DNA from: Coprinellus micaceus
Taxonomy: Eukaryota > Basidiomycota > Agaricomycetes > Agaricales > Psathyrellaceae
Assembly (NCBI GenBank): GCA_951394405.1
Contig: OX596339.1
Location: forward strand, 62,001 to 126,000
DNA length: 64,000 nt
Reading direction: 5' to 3'
Position 1 is the stretch's first letter; each line of letters begins with the position of its first letter. The notes beneath the pieces are model-generated. The model searched no databases. It was not told the DNA's origin and saw nothing but the letters and a program-made list of their open reading frames with translations. Below, in pieces: positions 34,440 to 45,822 of the stretch. A program made the position numbers and the translations under genes.

Positions 34440-35190
34440 GGGTCTACGTCGAATCCCGTAAGCCGAGCGCGACGAAATGGGCAGGGAGGAAGGACCTTTG
34501 GTCTCATCGCCAGCGCACGAAAGGCCGTTGAGTTCTGTAGAGGCCTACGGGATACGATTAGGGGGGTCCCGAACGCGCAACCGGAGCGCACAACCGGAGA
34601 CGATGAGTGTGCGGCTGGAGAGGAAATGGGTACTGGGGATGGAAAGGTAGTTATAATTCAAGGATCGAGGTACATGGATATCTACGTATCTGTAAAGCAC
34701 AGGTTAAGGTGTATTTGGACAACGTAGAGACTGGGTACGTACCTCTATGATTGGAGTAGTCAATGCACGAGACTCCGACACAAACCCCCCTCCCCGTATC
34801 GCCCTCTCCATTCTACCCCCTCGAAATCCAGACCCATTCCATCCAGCGCTTTCGGGAGTGCCTTCGTCCGATCGGATGCTAACATGCGGACGGCCGAGTG
34901 AGATACGCTCTGCAATTGCGCAGGGACTAGAGTTGAAGAACGAGGGGAGGGCGATCTCGTTTGTCGGCGTCGTACGTTCGGCGGCTCAGTAATGACGTAG
35001 GGAGTGCGAGAAATGACCCACGAGGCCGGGAGCCGGCGGGGAAAGCCCTAGATCCATCGACGCACGGCATTCGTGGGTGTACGCGGGGTCGCGAGGCGGG
35101 GAGCGGATGGTTTGGAGCAGGGACAACGGGCGGGGCGAACCTCACGGCAACGGCGGTTGGGCGCGGGCATCTAGCTCTGCGATAGAACAT
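34440..35190. repeat. Diverged tandem repeat, copy 2
   Basis: It repeats most of copy 1 in the same order and orientation, with many substitutions. The spacer 33690-34440 is not shared. It lacks the last part of copy 1. Confidence 0.75.
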
Positions 35191-35790
35191 GACGTACGGG
35201 TTAAAGAGCATCTGTGAACGTGGAAACAGCGTACGCACCTCTACAACAGGAGTAACCAATCCAGAAATCCGCGAAACAAACCCCCTCCCCGTATCGCCCT
35301 TTCCACTCCACCCCCTCGAACTCCAGATCCATTCCATCCAGCCATCTTGGAGTATCATCGTCGCTCGGATACTAAACACGGGCGGCCCAGCGAGACACGC
35401 TCCAGAATTGCGTAGGGACCAGAGGGCGGAGCGATCGGAGGGCGAGGTAGCTAGTTGATGTCGTAGGTTCACCGGTTTGGTGACGACGTAGGGAATGCGA
35501 GCGACGGCCTTTGAGACCCGAGGCCGGCGTTGAAGGCCCTAGGGACCTCGAAACGCGAGATTGGTGGGTAGAAATGGGGTCGTCGGGTGGAGAGCGGATG
35601 GCTTTGAGCGGGGTCAAGGGCCGGGGCGGACATCATGGCAACGGCGGTGGGACGTCGGCCTTTCGATCTGTGATAGGGCATAGGTTGAGGGGTGGAAGTG
35701 CGACAGAGGTATTAGACGCACCTGATAACCGTTGTAACCCGCACGTCTGTCCCTCGCTTCGATATCGAGCGCCCATGATGACGATTGGAA
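35191..35790. repeat. Diverged tandem repeat, copy 3 (lacks the first part)
   Basis: It begins inside the unit (GTGAACGTGGAAACAGCGTA) and runs to the unit's end (GCACCTGATAACCGTTGTAA, CCCTCGCTTCGATATCGA), which copy 1 also has. It directly abuts copy 2. Confidence 0.7.
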
Positions 35791-35799
35791 GTTGCCCGG

Positions 35800-37000
35800 A
35801 GTATCGAGTAGCGACTGAATGAGGTCGGCTTGGGGCGAATAAGAAGAGCGATAGTGAATCACGGGGGAATGAGGAGTTATTGAGGGCCTGAGGGCTACGA
35901 GAAACTGTCAGGAAAATCGAGAAACGGGGAGCAAGAACGACGCACCTTAGCCAACGAGCCGCTGCCTGCACCCGAGTACCCTTCCCGCTACACAAACTTT
36001 TCGCGGTGTAAAGACGCGACATTCAAGTCGATAATATCCACTACGAACAGAGAGCGGACTATCGAGGGGAGTTACGGAGTAGGAGAGTGTAGATGTTACG
36101 GTGAGGAGGAGATGGTGGTGGTTGAGAGCAAGACGTCATCAGCAGTGCCGATGAGCCGAGCGTCATCTGACCGATTCCCACCCCTATCGCACACTCTCGC
36201 CCCTCAACTCAGGGACTCGTCCTCTGAATTGCGGTTCATCAAGCGAGAGCAGGTCTTTTCTAATTAACGATACCCGAGTATCGACACGTTTGTATCTTCG
36301 TTTACCCAAAGAGAATCGGAATTATCGAGGTACCCGGCCTTCTACTCAGTGCTAACATTAGGCGCCCGTATCCTCGATCCATGCTTCTTTGGGGACACGA
36401 GGCATTTAGACCCGCGGTAATCCATGGACCGTCAATTCTCTACTCACTTTCATATCCCAAAAGGGTTTCATCGGACCGACTCATGACCTCACAGTTCCTG
36501 CTGAGCTCAAAATGCGGGAGGGTGGTGTTCCTATCTCGAACGCGTGGGCTCGTTCGACCAACCACCTGGTAGGCGGGCGTCGTTTGCCATGTCAGGCCTC
36601 AAGTCCACGTAGTACATTTGATATCTAACTAAACAACCCTGGTATATCCTTCTTCCGATGAAAATGACGACGACAGTTCCGTACGGTCGTTAGTAAGGCT
36701 CGCGACAGGATAGAATATGTACATGACCAAGAAGAACGAAGACGAGAGAGAGGTACGAGAACGGTGGTAGAGAAAGTGAATCGGAACCGTAGTATGACTA
36801 TATTTTATGAACGCAGTCGTGTAGGCATGCGCACGAGTCGAAGTGACCTCGAAGCAAGACGAGAACGACGGACATGAAAGATCTACGAATACACGCGTGT
36901 TGACGAGACGCAAACGCAAGGGCCTGCCAAACTCGGGATTTTGTGAACAGATGACCTGGCCGAGCAAGTGAGCGGATTGTAGCATCGAAAGGAAAGACAC
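35800..37000. other. No supportable gene
   Basis: Short frames only. An AGGCGCCCGTAT string at about 36360 resembles the AAGCGCCC motif of 31.6-32.5 kb. Confidence 0.4.
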
Positions 37001-37010
37001 ACACCTCAAC

Positions 37011-37373
37011 CTAGAAATCCCCGGGGCAATCATCCACCCTATAGAACAGCGTCGTCCTGCTCAACAACCCTCGGCTCATCGATCGAACCAGCGTTCCCAC
37101 ACCAGTCAACGAGGATCGATACTCCGTCTCTATGCACAGGTCGTCGATTCGGTCCACATCACCCCTCATGATACCAATCATCGCGCGCAGGGAGACGCTC
37201 TCGAGCACGCTTGGAATAGGGCGGTTGTACTCCATGTCGCTAATGATGTAGATCGAAATCGGGTCCTCGGTCGATTGGGCCAGAGAGTCGTTGAAGCTAG
37301 ACATGTTGTGTAGAAGGGGTCGCTCCGCGAGATCGACGACGAGCATGACGGTGGCGGATGGCGACGAAGTCAT
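37011..37373 (-). CDS. Small hypothetical protein, 120 aa
   Basis: A complete frame from ATG (MTSSPSATVMLVVDLAERPL) to TAG with codon choice typical of real genes here (many C/G third positions), unlike its surroundings. It has a mixed alpha/beta look: ISIYIISDMEYNRPIP, DVDRIDDLCIETEYRSS and a basic LVRSMSRGLLSRTTLFYR. No domain is recognised. An acceptor-like CCCTAG lies 17 nt upstream of the ATG and a donor-like GTACGG about 60 nt further, which would give an intron in the 5' leader. A TATATAAA string about 175 bp upstream (37547) could be its TATA region. Confidence 0.5.
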   Translation of the reverse strand: MTSSPSATVMLVVDLAERPLLHNMSSFNDSLAQSTEDPISIYIISDMEYNRPIPSVLESVSLRAMIGIMRGDVDRIDDLCIETEYRSSLTGVGTLVRSMSRGLLSRTTLFYRVDDCPGDF

Positions 37374-38137
37374 AGTAACAGGATCCTAGGGAAGGAAGGG
37401 TAATGCGTGAGCCAGGGCAATGCCGGCGGATCACGACCGTACCTCTATAAGAACACGTTCGATAGTGATTGACACTGATACCCGTCGAACGAGTCAAGTG
37501 GAAGTGCACGAACAAGATGGGAGGAGAGGTCTGCGGAGAGAGGGGGTATATAAAGGGATGGGAAGAAAGCGAGGCATGCGAGCCCCACACTTTCTCCTGG
37601 CACCCGGCCCCCTGAAACCCCCAATACTCACAGCACAGTCAAATTTGCTTTGGGGGTCATATATCCCGGCCTCGAGGCCTCCGTATCAGGGCCTCCGCCA
37701 TTCCAGGGTATATTAAGCCCCTCTCGATAGCCCCAGAACCGACCACGTATCTCTCCCCCCTTCCCCCCACGTCTCCTCCTTTAGTTCCTCACTGCCGTCT
37801 CTTTCGAGCTCGGAGTGGGCGGGAGGACGCGAGCATCTGGATGCACCCTCTGGATGCACTTGGAAGTCATGCCTGGGGCCGTGGATAGTCGGTAAGCTTT
37901 TAGCTCACATTATCTCACCTCGTGGCGTCCTTGTGACGTTTCTCGGGCTCGAGGTACCCCAGTTTGGTATCTCAGCATTCCAATGGACGAATCCAGTCGT
38001 CATTGACTGTCCGCGTGCGTTTCTGTGACGACAGTGTGCTGCGATAGAACGGCAGCGTGCTTAGACCGCTAGCGACTACATCGAGGAGCACTTCACCTTC
38101 GACTTTCGTACCTGATTCGAGTGAGCAAATTCTTATA

Positions 38138-38587
38138 CTCGCGCGTTTCAAAAGTAACCGGACAGTGGCCAAAATACACCCAAACAACCCGGTTTGTCAT
38201 TCAGCTGGGCAACCATACAGAAAGCGGAATTCGTTGAAAACATACCCTACAGTATAGAATGGTGTCCTTGTTCACCTCTGAAAATTGGAGGCTCGCAGTC
38301 ATATCCCCGAGCCTGTAATTGAGCTTGCAATTACACCAATGGTAAAATCGGGCGCATTTGGCTGGATTTGGCGGAGCGATGGATATCAGTGTCATTCCGA
38401 GCTCGTTCACCAGTGCAGGCGTGCAACGTTTGGCGTCATATTCCGCCTGAATATTTCGATGGCCCCTGGGTACATCCATTAAAATTCTCAAGGCCACCCT
38501 GTATGCACGGACCCTCCCAGCTAAATAACAAATCAGGTTGTTTGGGCGTATTTTGGCCTCCGTCCGGTTACTTTTGGAACGCGCGAG
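38138..38587. mobile_element. Tc1/mariner-like MITE, ~450 bp, TA-flanked
   Basis: The two ends are inverted copies of about 80 bp. Left: CTCGCGCGTTTCAAAAGTAA, then CCGGACAGTGGCCAAAATAC, then ACCCAAACAACC and AGCTGGG. The right end is the same on the other strand with a few changes. Both ends are flanked by TA, the target used by Tc1/mariner elements. No transposase frame fits inside, so it is non-autonomous. The substitutions between arms suggest an old copy. Confidence 0.75.
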
Positions 38588-38589
38588 TA

Positions 38590-41500
38590 CACGATGCTCA
38601 CTCGCTGCATACTTTATAGCAGCCAACGCACGTCGTCGTACCTGATATTCGTGCTCATGGAGTACACGGTTATACTCTCCACGCGAACGGCCGCCCGACA
38701 ACGGGCCAACAAAACCGGTCTATTTATCGACCATATCCAGGAAGACCTTAGACCTCCGCCCAGTGACGGTACGACCATTTGGCGAACCACAATGAGCGTC
38801 GTTTCCAAGATACCACCGTATCAAGACGCAATGAAACATAGTTAGGAATCTCCGGTCGGCCTAGAAGATTCATCTTGGACCGTTCGACTCCTTCCCATAC
38901 CACCTTACCTCCTTCCGCTGATCTCAGCTCTGCCCATACTGCTCTGACGAAAACGGGGCCGGCGGGAAGACGCTCGGTACGCAAGTGCCACCAGTAGTCG
39001 ACGGTATCATCAAGCTCGAGCGATCGAACAGATTCAATGCGACTCGAGAGAGGTCAGACCTTTGCTAGACCCCGATTTCCAATGTCATCTAAGGGGTTTC
39101 GAACGTTCCAAGGAGTCAACGCAACCGAAACGGCGTGTCCCAGTTTCCCCCCGGATATATGATGGCTTGCAAGAGCACCTCGGCGTGCAGTGCGATCCTC
39201 ATATTGTACGAGGCAGCGCAGAACCGCCACGCCCGACTCGGAAGGTCGTCGATCTTCCCCCGTTCCGCCGAGACTAGCATGTTTGGGACGCCCAGAGACC
39301 GTACTGACAACGCCGAAAACCTGCGAGTGATGACCCGGAGGGCGGAGAACGAAGATCAACGGTGACTAGCGACGAATAGGTGAGGACCTATTCATTGGTT
39401 GGGTCGAGTGGGTTCGGGATCGACGAGGATATGCCGCGCACCGTCCCGTACGCCTCGGTCCCTCATGCTCCTCGTCGCTTCGTTCCACTCCGACCTACCC
39501 ACCGTCTCCCATGCCTACCTCCAGATCCGATGTGAGTTCTGCAGCTGTCGAGGTTCCCTATTAGAGAGCGGCAGGCAGCGTGTAGTAGGGTAACACTGAC
39601 CAAATCGACGGAAACACAGCGGCCGAGTAGATGCATTGTCCCGACGGCGACTGTCCCAATTATATGGTTAAATGAGAAAAGAGAGACTCAGAATCCCACA
39701 CCACGAGCCATAGTTGGACAGTGTTGGAACAGAGCCAAAGCAGACACGTCAAGCCCGGGAGAGGTCGGCGACGAACGCGACATCCCTCGTCGAGTATGTA
39801 GGGACTCACAGGAGTGGGCGGTGGATTATGCTAGGGAGTTCGACGATCGCTGGGAAGAAATAAGATACCTGCCCGATAGTGGTATTGCGGAAGGGAAAAA
39901 AAACTGAGAGCAGAGCCGGAATCATTCCGTAGCGGAAAGGCGAGTGACCGGCACGGGTGAGTATAAGAGATGTTGAACCGTAGAGCACAGGAGGAATGGC
40001 GGGTGCTGAAACCGAAGGTGTGAGATGAGTGAACATGAAGCAAGCGTTACTGGGGCCCGTTGTTACACGAACTCGCGTAGACACTCCTTCTTATGTTTTC
40101 GAGATTCACCGAAATACGGGTGAACCACGATCACTGTGCCTACTGTCCCCAGTGAGTTAGGACAGGGAGGGTTCCACGACACCGGGGCGCGATTGACACG
40201 CTTCTCCGACGCAGATACTCAACTTGGAAACTCGTTCGAATTCCCAGCGCTCGGGGGAAGGCTGTCGACCAAACCGAAACGCGGAAAATGGAGCCCGCAG
40301 AGGGAGCGAACGAGGAAATATTGAAGGATGTCGATTAGACATAGCGAGCGAGCGCCTCATCGAGGGCGAGAGTCGCAGGGTTAGGACCCACGGTTTCGTA
40401 TGCGTAGGCTTTAAGGACCTCTGCAGGAACCGTAGTCAGCATATGTTCTAGATAGTAAACGGGGACTGTAACACGTATCGGACTGACGGCGAAGACGCCA
40501 ACGAAGAACAGGCATAGACAAAGGGGGGTTTGTCGTCGAAAGAGAAGCGTAATTGCAAACGACGGGATGTGAAACAGAGAAAGGGAAACTTGGGGAACTC
40601 AAGGTACTCACATCGACGCGAGAGAGGGTACCGCGCTCTGCCCAAGTATGATGGGCAGAATAAATCTGTACCCCGTTCCGTGGAGGGAAACGCGAAGAAT
40701 GTTTCAGTTAAGGCGGGAGAGAACAGTTAGCCTGAAGTCCAACACGAGGAGTTGAAACGAGACCCGCGCGGTGACGGTGGGGCGTACAGGCTCGTCGACG
40801 TTGCCGGACCATTGACACGCAGTGAATTCACGAAAATGGAGTTGAATCCCACATGATTTCCATTCAACCTAGAGCGTTTCGGTTCTATCCCTGGTCTACC
40901 GTTGGCGAGGATGCCTGAGAAGACTCGGTAAAAAGAGGACCGGAGACTAAGTTGATCCTAGCCCTCACATTCCACAGAGACGAAATGCACAACGAACCTC
41001 GTCTCGCTTCCCGAAGCGGAACGCGAAGGAGGTTTCCCCACGAACGTGAACGGAGACTCGACGTGAATTGGAAACGAAGATACAAACGCGACGCGACCCG
41101 GAAAGGCTTCAGCCATCGAGGGTATGTGAGCGCTGGTGGTGGGCTTCATATGCTCATCGAGGCTTTCAGGTATTCAGGAACGCGATGAAATCACGAAGGG
41201 GAACTTGAAGCTCGTCTGGTCTCCACTCAGCTCGGGGCGTTCCAGTGCTATCCATCATCCGCCAACGGCGAGGGTTACTCGAGAGATAGTTCGGCTCGCG
41301 TCAGAGATCGAGCGGTGCCAAGTATTCGAGCCACTGCTGTCGAGGAGAGCGCCGAGGAGGGTCGAGATAAGCATATGCTCAAGTCGTCGTTCTGACACCT
41401 GTCCTGAGACACCGTCCGACCTTGTGGACGGCCACTCTTCCCTTGACGTACAGCCGGGACGCCGTTCGCCGGCTCTACGGGCTCGTCCCATTCTGCAGGA

Positions 41501-43640
41501 ATACAAGAACGCGATGAAACCACAAAGAGGGAGTCGAGCCTTCAGTCGTTTGACAACGGCGCGCAGCTATCGTGAAGTCATTCACCCCGCGCCAAGGAGA
41601 AGGGTGTACGAGATCTGCGTTGGTTCGGGCTGAGATTCGGCCAGCAGGGAGTATTGAAGTCCTCATCTTCGGACGAGACCGTAGACTTCGATGCGATAGC
41701 TCGAGTGAACCTGCGAAGAAACAGGTGGGGGAGAACGGGAGGATTCGGCCGTGACGGAAAGCTGGGGCTCAGGGAACGTAGAACGAGAAGTTCGCTTCCA
41801 AGGTCGGGGGCGAGGATGAATTCTAGTTGAGAGAATGACTGAGTTGAAATGCCCGTAGGTCGTAAGAAAGGCATAGGAGCGCAGATATCGGTTTCCACAA
41901 CACGGCGGGAATTGAGATGGGCACGAATGGATCCGGATGAGAGCAAAAAAGACAGTTACGGTTCCCAGCGGGGAACAGCGTCATATCCTGGCATGCCCAC
42001 TTCGAACTCCGTGGTATTCCCCGCCATTAATACGAAACAGGGCTGTACAGCCGCAGGTGGTGGGCACACGGGCGGCCGTGTAGAAGAACGTCGAGGCCGG
42101 CCCCTGACGAGCCTAAACTCCCCGCGTCGTGGGGAGGGTCCTAGGAAATACAGCTCCAGTTGTGGTGGCGGTGGAGGTCCGTGACAAGCCAGGCCAGAGG
42201 AAATAACACGGACCCAGATACAGATGGTACATCGCACCAGAACCACCGGATAGCACATGCCAGTAGGCGCAAGGGCAAGCTATAGTAAGTCCACAACCGC
42301 CCCGCGGGCGACTATATCGGGAAGTGGTCGAGTTTGCGAACGTCTTCGGGTAAATTATGAATGCATTCAGCCTGATAGCGATGCACAGATGGATGGAAAC
42401 TCAATTCTGGGATGTATGTCCATCCCCAGTCAGGAACGAGGACCTCCAGACGACAAAATGACGAGTCCGATCTCAGACGGCGGTTGGGATATGCCCGCAA
42501 CCAGAGACATCCTCTCGACGCAGAGTGATCGAAGAGGTGGGTACGGTGTCAAGAGACACACCAGAGTCATCGCTACGGCATTCTACGGGCCAGTAGAGAC
42601 CAGAGCGGAAGCTACTTCGCGTAGGGCGCGTCCATTGAGAACCCCGGTAACGTCGACGAGCCAGGGAGACGAGCGGAGGGGAGCATCAGCTGGAAGGACA
42701 GTTTGGCACCGATGGGAGAAGACGGGGACGGAGTTCGGAGTTGGGAAAGGGAAAGAATATGTCGCAGGGTGCGCTGGCTAGCGACATCGAAGAGCCAAGT
42801 GAGGGCAGAGCGGGTGGCGAAGGAAAAGACCGTGGGAGTGAGGAATTGCAGAGTGAAAACACCAGGGCTGAATCACAACCACGGCGTTGGTTAGATATCG
42901 AGCCACGGGTGTATCCGGAGCTCCTCTCCAGCAAGAGGAAGTGAGCTACGCTAAAACGCCCCAGGCTCAGCCAACTCGAACCGACGGATATCTCAATCTG
43001 CGACGCACCTCCGAGCGGGTCACATCTTGGTCACATCCATATAGGATCCTGGGCGTGCCAAACCAATCGCCCTGTAGGAACCATCGTTAGTCACTGGCGC
43101 GGGTCGAGTCGTAGGAACTAGAGGATGGATGGAGAGGGGTCCAAGGATATCTTAGGCAGAACAATATGAACGGGAACAAGAGAGGAATGATCCCTCCGAG
43201 CGGACGCGCGGCGTCTCGGCGAATGCCGACTCGCTTGGTCCAAGCAGCGATGCCAAACAAAGACCAGATCTCCCATTCAAGCGGACTCCATGAACGAAGG
43301 TGCATCGCTCTGTGACGGAAGCCGTAAATGACACTGTCTTTCAATGGATCAAAATTCTCCCCTCCGCCGCTTTTCACCCATCGCTGAATCGAACGCTTCG
43401 CTCCTTCCCTGTGCTCAAAATTCCCCAAAGCGAATCGTTGACGAACAGCCGCGTTGCGTATCGAATAGCGAACGTTATATGTAGTGGTTCTCGACATCCC
43501 TCTCAAAGGAAGAACCCGTGTCTTTCTTGCTTTGCCTATCACATTCTACGTGGGGATATCAAAGCAACTTCGTACGCCTTGACCGCACGCAGCTCATCGG
43601 AGGCAAGCCACTCGGCACGATCAAAGCACCAGATGATTTC
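38590..43640. other. Gene-poor region, nothing supportable
   Basis: Frames in both strands are short, overlap each other and show no domain. The minus frame 43087-43542 has a hydrophobic C-terminus but no other sign of being a gene. No tandem repeat or long inverted repeat was noticed. Confidence 0.4.
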
Positions 43641-43644
43641 TTCC

Positions 43645-43653
43645 TTATATATC
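43645..43653 (+). promoter_or_regulatory. TATA box of the C2H2 gene
   Basis: TTATATATC lies about 95 bp upstream of the ATG at 43739. Confidence 0.4.
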
Positions 43654-43738
43654 GGGGACCTTCGTGCCAATTGTTTGCGCCCATTTCACTCCTCCTCCAA
43701 TTGTGTACTCGAAATCCTGGTCCACGCGACTTTCAGCA

Positions 43739-44470
43739 ATGGACGCCATGAACCTCGACGCCGGTTTACAACTCTTCCGTTGTCGGTATGCCCGCATTGC
43801 CCAAAATGACTCACAGCTTGCAGTTCTCTTTCACCCCGACAGTATACCATTTCTGTGGGAGCAAACGGCCTCACACGCGAAACTCCTATGGCGATCGGAA
43901 GCGAGTGGTCTTGTCCCCTTTCCGTCATACGAATTGACCCCCATGCAACGAGATCGGGTAACGACCTTCGACCTATGGTATGACCACCACGTTATGGTCC
44001 TCCAGGAGATGTCCATACCGATCGAAGACTTTGAGCAGAGCGCGATCGAGCTCTGGGAGATCGAGAACGCCGATACAAAAAGGTACTGGGCGCTAAAGGC
44101 TTTCCACTTCCACCGCCAGATCGACGAACGCGAGAGGCACCAGCTTGAACAGGAGGAACAACTGCGAGGTACCGGGTCGGTACTTCTTCCACTTCGGCTC
44201 TCAGAGGCAGACCGAGCGCACTACTTCTGCACAGGGCGTCCCTACATCTGCTCAACGTGCGGTAAAGAGTACAGGAACAGGAGGGGTCTGGGGGATCATC
44301 TTTTCAAGTCAGAGTCGTGCGATCCCAATGATGAATCGATGATACTTCAGCTGTGGGAGTGCCCAGGTACGAAGGTGGGGGTGTGTACCTGGAAGACGAC
44401 TGTTGCGAAGGATATGATGCGTCATCTCGAGAGCACGCACGGCATCTACCGCTCTACACGCATACTTTGA
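43739..44470 (+). CDS. C2H2-like zinc-finger protein, 243 aa
   Basis: The start at MDAMNLDAGLQLF fits a TATA box about 95 bp upstream. The same frame is open further 5' but without supporting features. The N-terminal 170 residues are helical and charged (RVTTFDLWYDHHVMVLQEMS, HRQIDERERHQLEQEEQL). Near residue 185 a finger YICSTCGKEYRNRRGLGDHL...C (CX2CX12HX5C) begins. A second follows: WECPG...CTW...H...H with CX8C spacing, ending HLESTHGIY. This makes it a likely nucleic-acid-binding regulator. It is a single exon. A foldback element starts 15 bp after its stop, so the element must supply the transcript's 3' end. Confidence 0.75.
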   Translation: MDAMNLDAGLQLFRCRYARIAQNDSQLAVLFHPDSIPFLWEQTASHAKLLWRSEASGLVPFPSYELTPMQRDRVTTFDLWYDHHVMVLQEMSIPIEDFEQSAIELWEIENADTKRYWALKAFHFHRQIDERERHQLEQEEQLRGTGSVLLPLRLSEADRAHYFCTGRPYICSTCGKEYRNRRGLGDHLFKSESCDPNDESMILQLWECPGTKVGVCTWKTTVAKDMMRHLESTHGIYRSTRIL

Positions 44471-44472
44471 AC

Positions 44473-44485
44473 TACAGACTATTTA
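44473..44485 (+). repeat. Target site duplication, left copy
   Basis: TACAGACTATTTA is identical to 45402-45414. Counting the preceding AC, the direct repeat is 15 bp, but that AC belongs to the right TIR. Confidence 0.85.
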
Positions 44486-45401
44486 GTCCGAATGCCGGAC
44501 TGTCTGATGGCGGCCATGGCCCTCGGCATGTCACGATTCTGAACACGTGAGAGCCCTTCGGGGGAATCGTCGCTAGACAGTCCGGTCAAACTCGTTTCGA
44601 TCGCCTATAGCGTTCCTTACGCCCCTTCCCCCACCATCTCCCCTCTTTCCTCCCCTCCCTGGACCGTCTAGCTATCCGCAGCTCACTCTGGGTAATTGAA
44701 ATGGGCGAGAACAAGAACAGTAGCCCTGATTTGCGCCCACAGCCCTCAGAAAATGCCCGCAAGTCCTCCTACGGCAGGAGCAGCGACCGCCGTACCAGAA
44801 GAGCTGTCCACCGCATATCGAGGCGATGTTGAGAGTATGGAGGTGGATAACGGTCTCCCTGGGGTGTCTTAAGGCGCGGAAGAGATTGCTGGGGCCTCTG
44901 GGTATGTCAACATTGAGCCTAACGGAATCCTCGTCCCTGTATGGTGAACGCGAGTCCAATCCATCGACGAAGAAGACTGGAGCCTGGGTGCCGAGGATAA
45001 ATATCACAGAGAGTGTTTGCGAGTGGCTTCCTGCCATCAAGGAGGCAACATTGCGTAGTCTCGATATCATCTTAGCTTCACTCGCTGAGGCCAACTGGCA
45101 GTTTGAAGATCACCTGCAAACCTCTGTACAAACTGTCGAATACTGGATTAGAATGAATTATACTATTTCTATCTAGTACCGAGACGCGTCTTCATCCATT
45201 TGAGCGGTGCAGATGGGCGATAGGTGCTGATACGCGCGAGGGAACGCGTATATAGGTAGGAGGGGCGGCGCGTAAGGAACGCTATAGGCGATCAAAACGA
45301 GTTTGACCGGACTGTCTAGCGACGATTCCCCCAAAGGGCTCTCACGTGTTCAGGATCGTGACACGCCGAAGGCGCCCGCTCAGACAGTCCGGCATCCGGA
45401 C
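44486..45401. mobile_element. Foldback/MITE-like element with ~142-bp TIRs and 13-bp target duplication
   Basis: The terminal inverted repeats match over about 142 bp (44486-44627 against 45401-45262), beginning GTCCG(A/G)ATGCCGGACTGTC. The element is flanked by the exact direct repeat TACAGACTATTTA at 44473-44485 and 45402-45414. Each arm also carries an inner inverted repeat, CCGGACTGTCT...AGACAGTCCGG (about 44495 and 44575). Long TIRs resemble Mutator-type elements, but their duplications are usually 9-11 bp. The 630-bp centre has no convincing transposase. Confidence 0.85.
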
Positions 45402-45414
45402 TACAGACTATTTA
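45402..45414 (+). repeat. Target site duplication, right copy
   Basis: TACAGACTATTTA directly follows the right end (CCGGAC) of the foldback element. Confidence 0.85.
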
Positions 45415-45822
45415 AATTATCTCCGTTGGGCGACTCCTTTCAGCACTATTCACGTTTTGTCCTAACTCAGATGTACCTTAGCATTTCCAAGTTGTGGTAA
45501 GGTACGTCTATTGTTAGCGAAAGTACAGGTACAATTCTCGAACGAAACATTGAAAACGACAGTGCGTCGATTAAAATCGCAGATGAAGTTGAGGATCGAG
45601 GCCCGGAAACACAAGGGTATTCTAAGTTACAGGGGTAAAAAATCCAGGAGGAAGGGTCGATTTCCCACACAGGTAGGTATGATAGAGTGAACTTGCGAGT
45701 CGGAGTTCATCGCGACGTACTGGTGTTCGATTGGGTAGACGTCCCGGTCGTGGCGCCAGTTGCCACCCGTGCGTCCTAGAACATTCCTTGAGAGAGGTAC
45801 AAGAACGTAGGGGTGGAGAGAG

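Noticed and set aside
44826..45176. Possible transposase or gene inside the foldback element
   Set aside because: Frames on both strands are under 145 codons, with no catalytic motif and no supporting splice sites.
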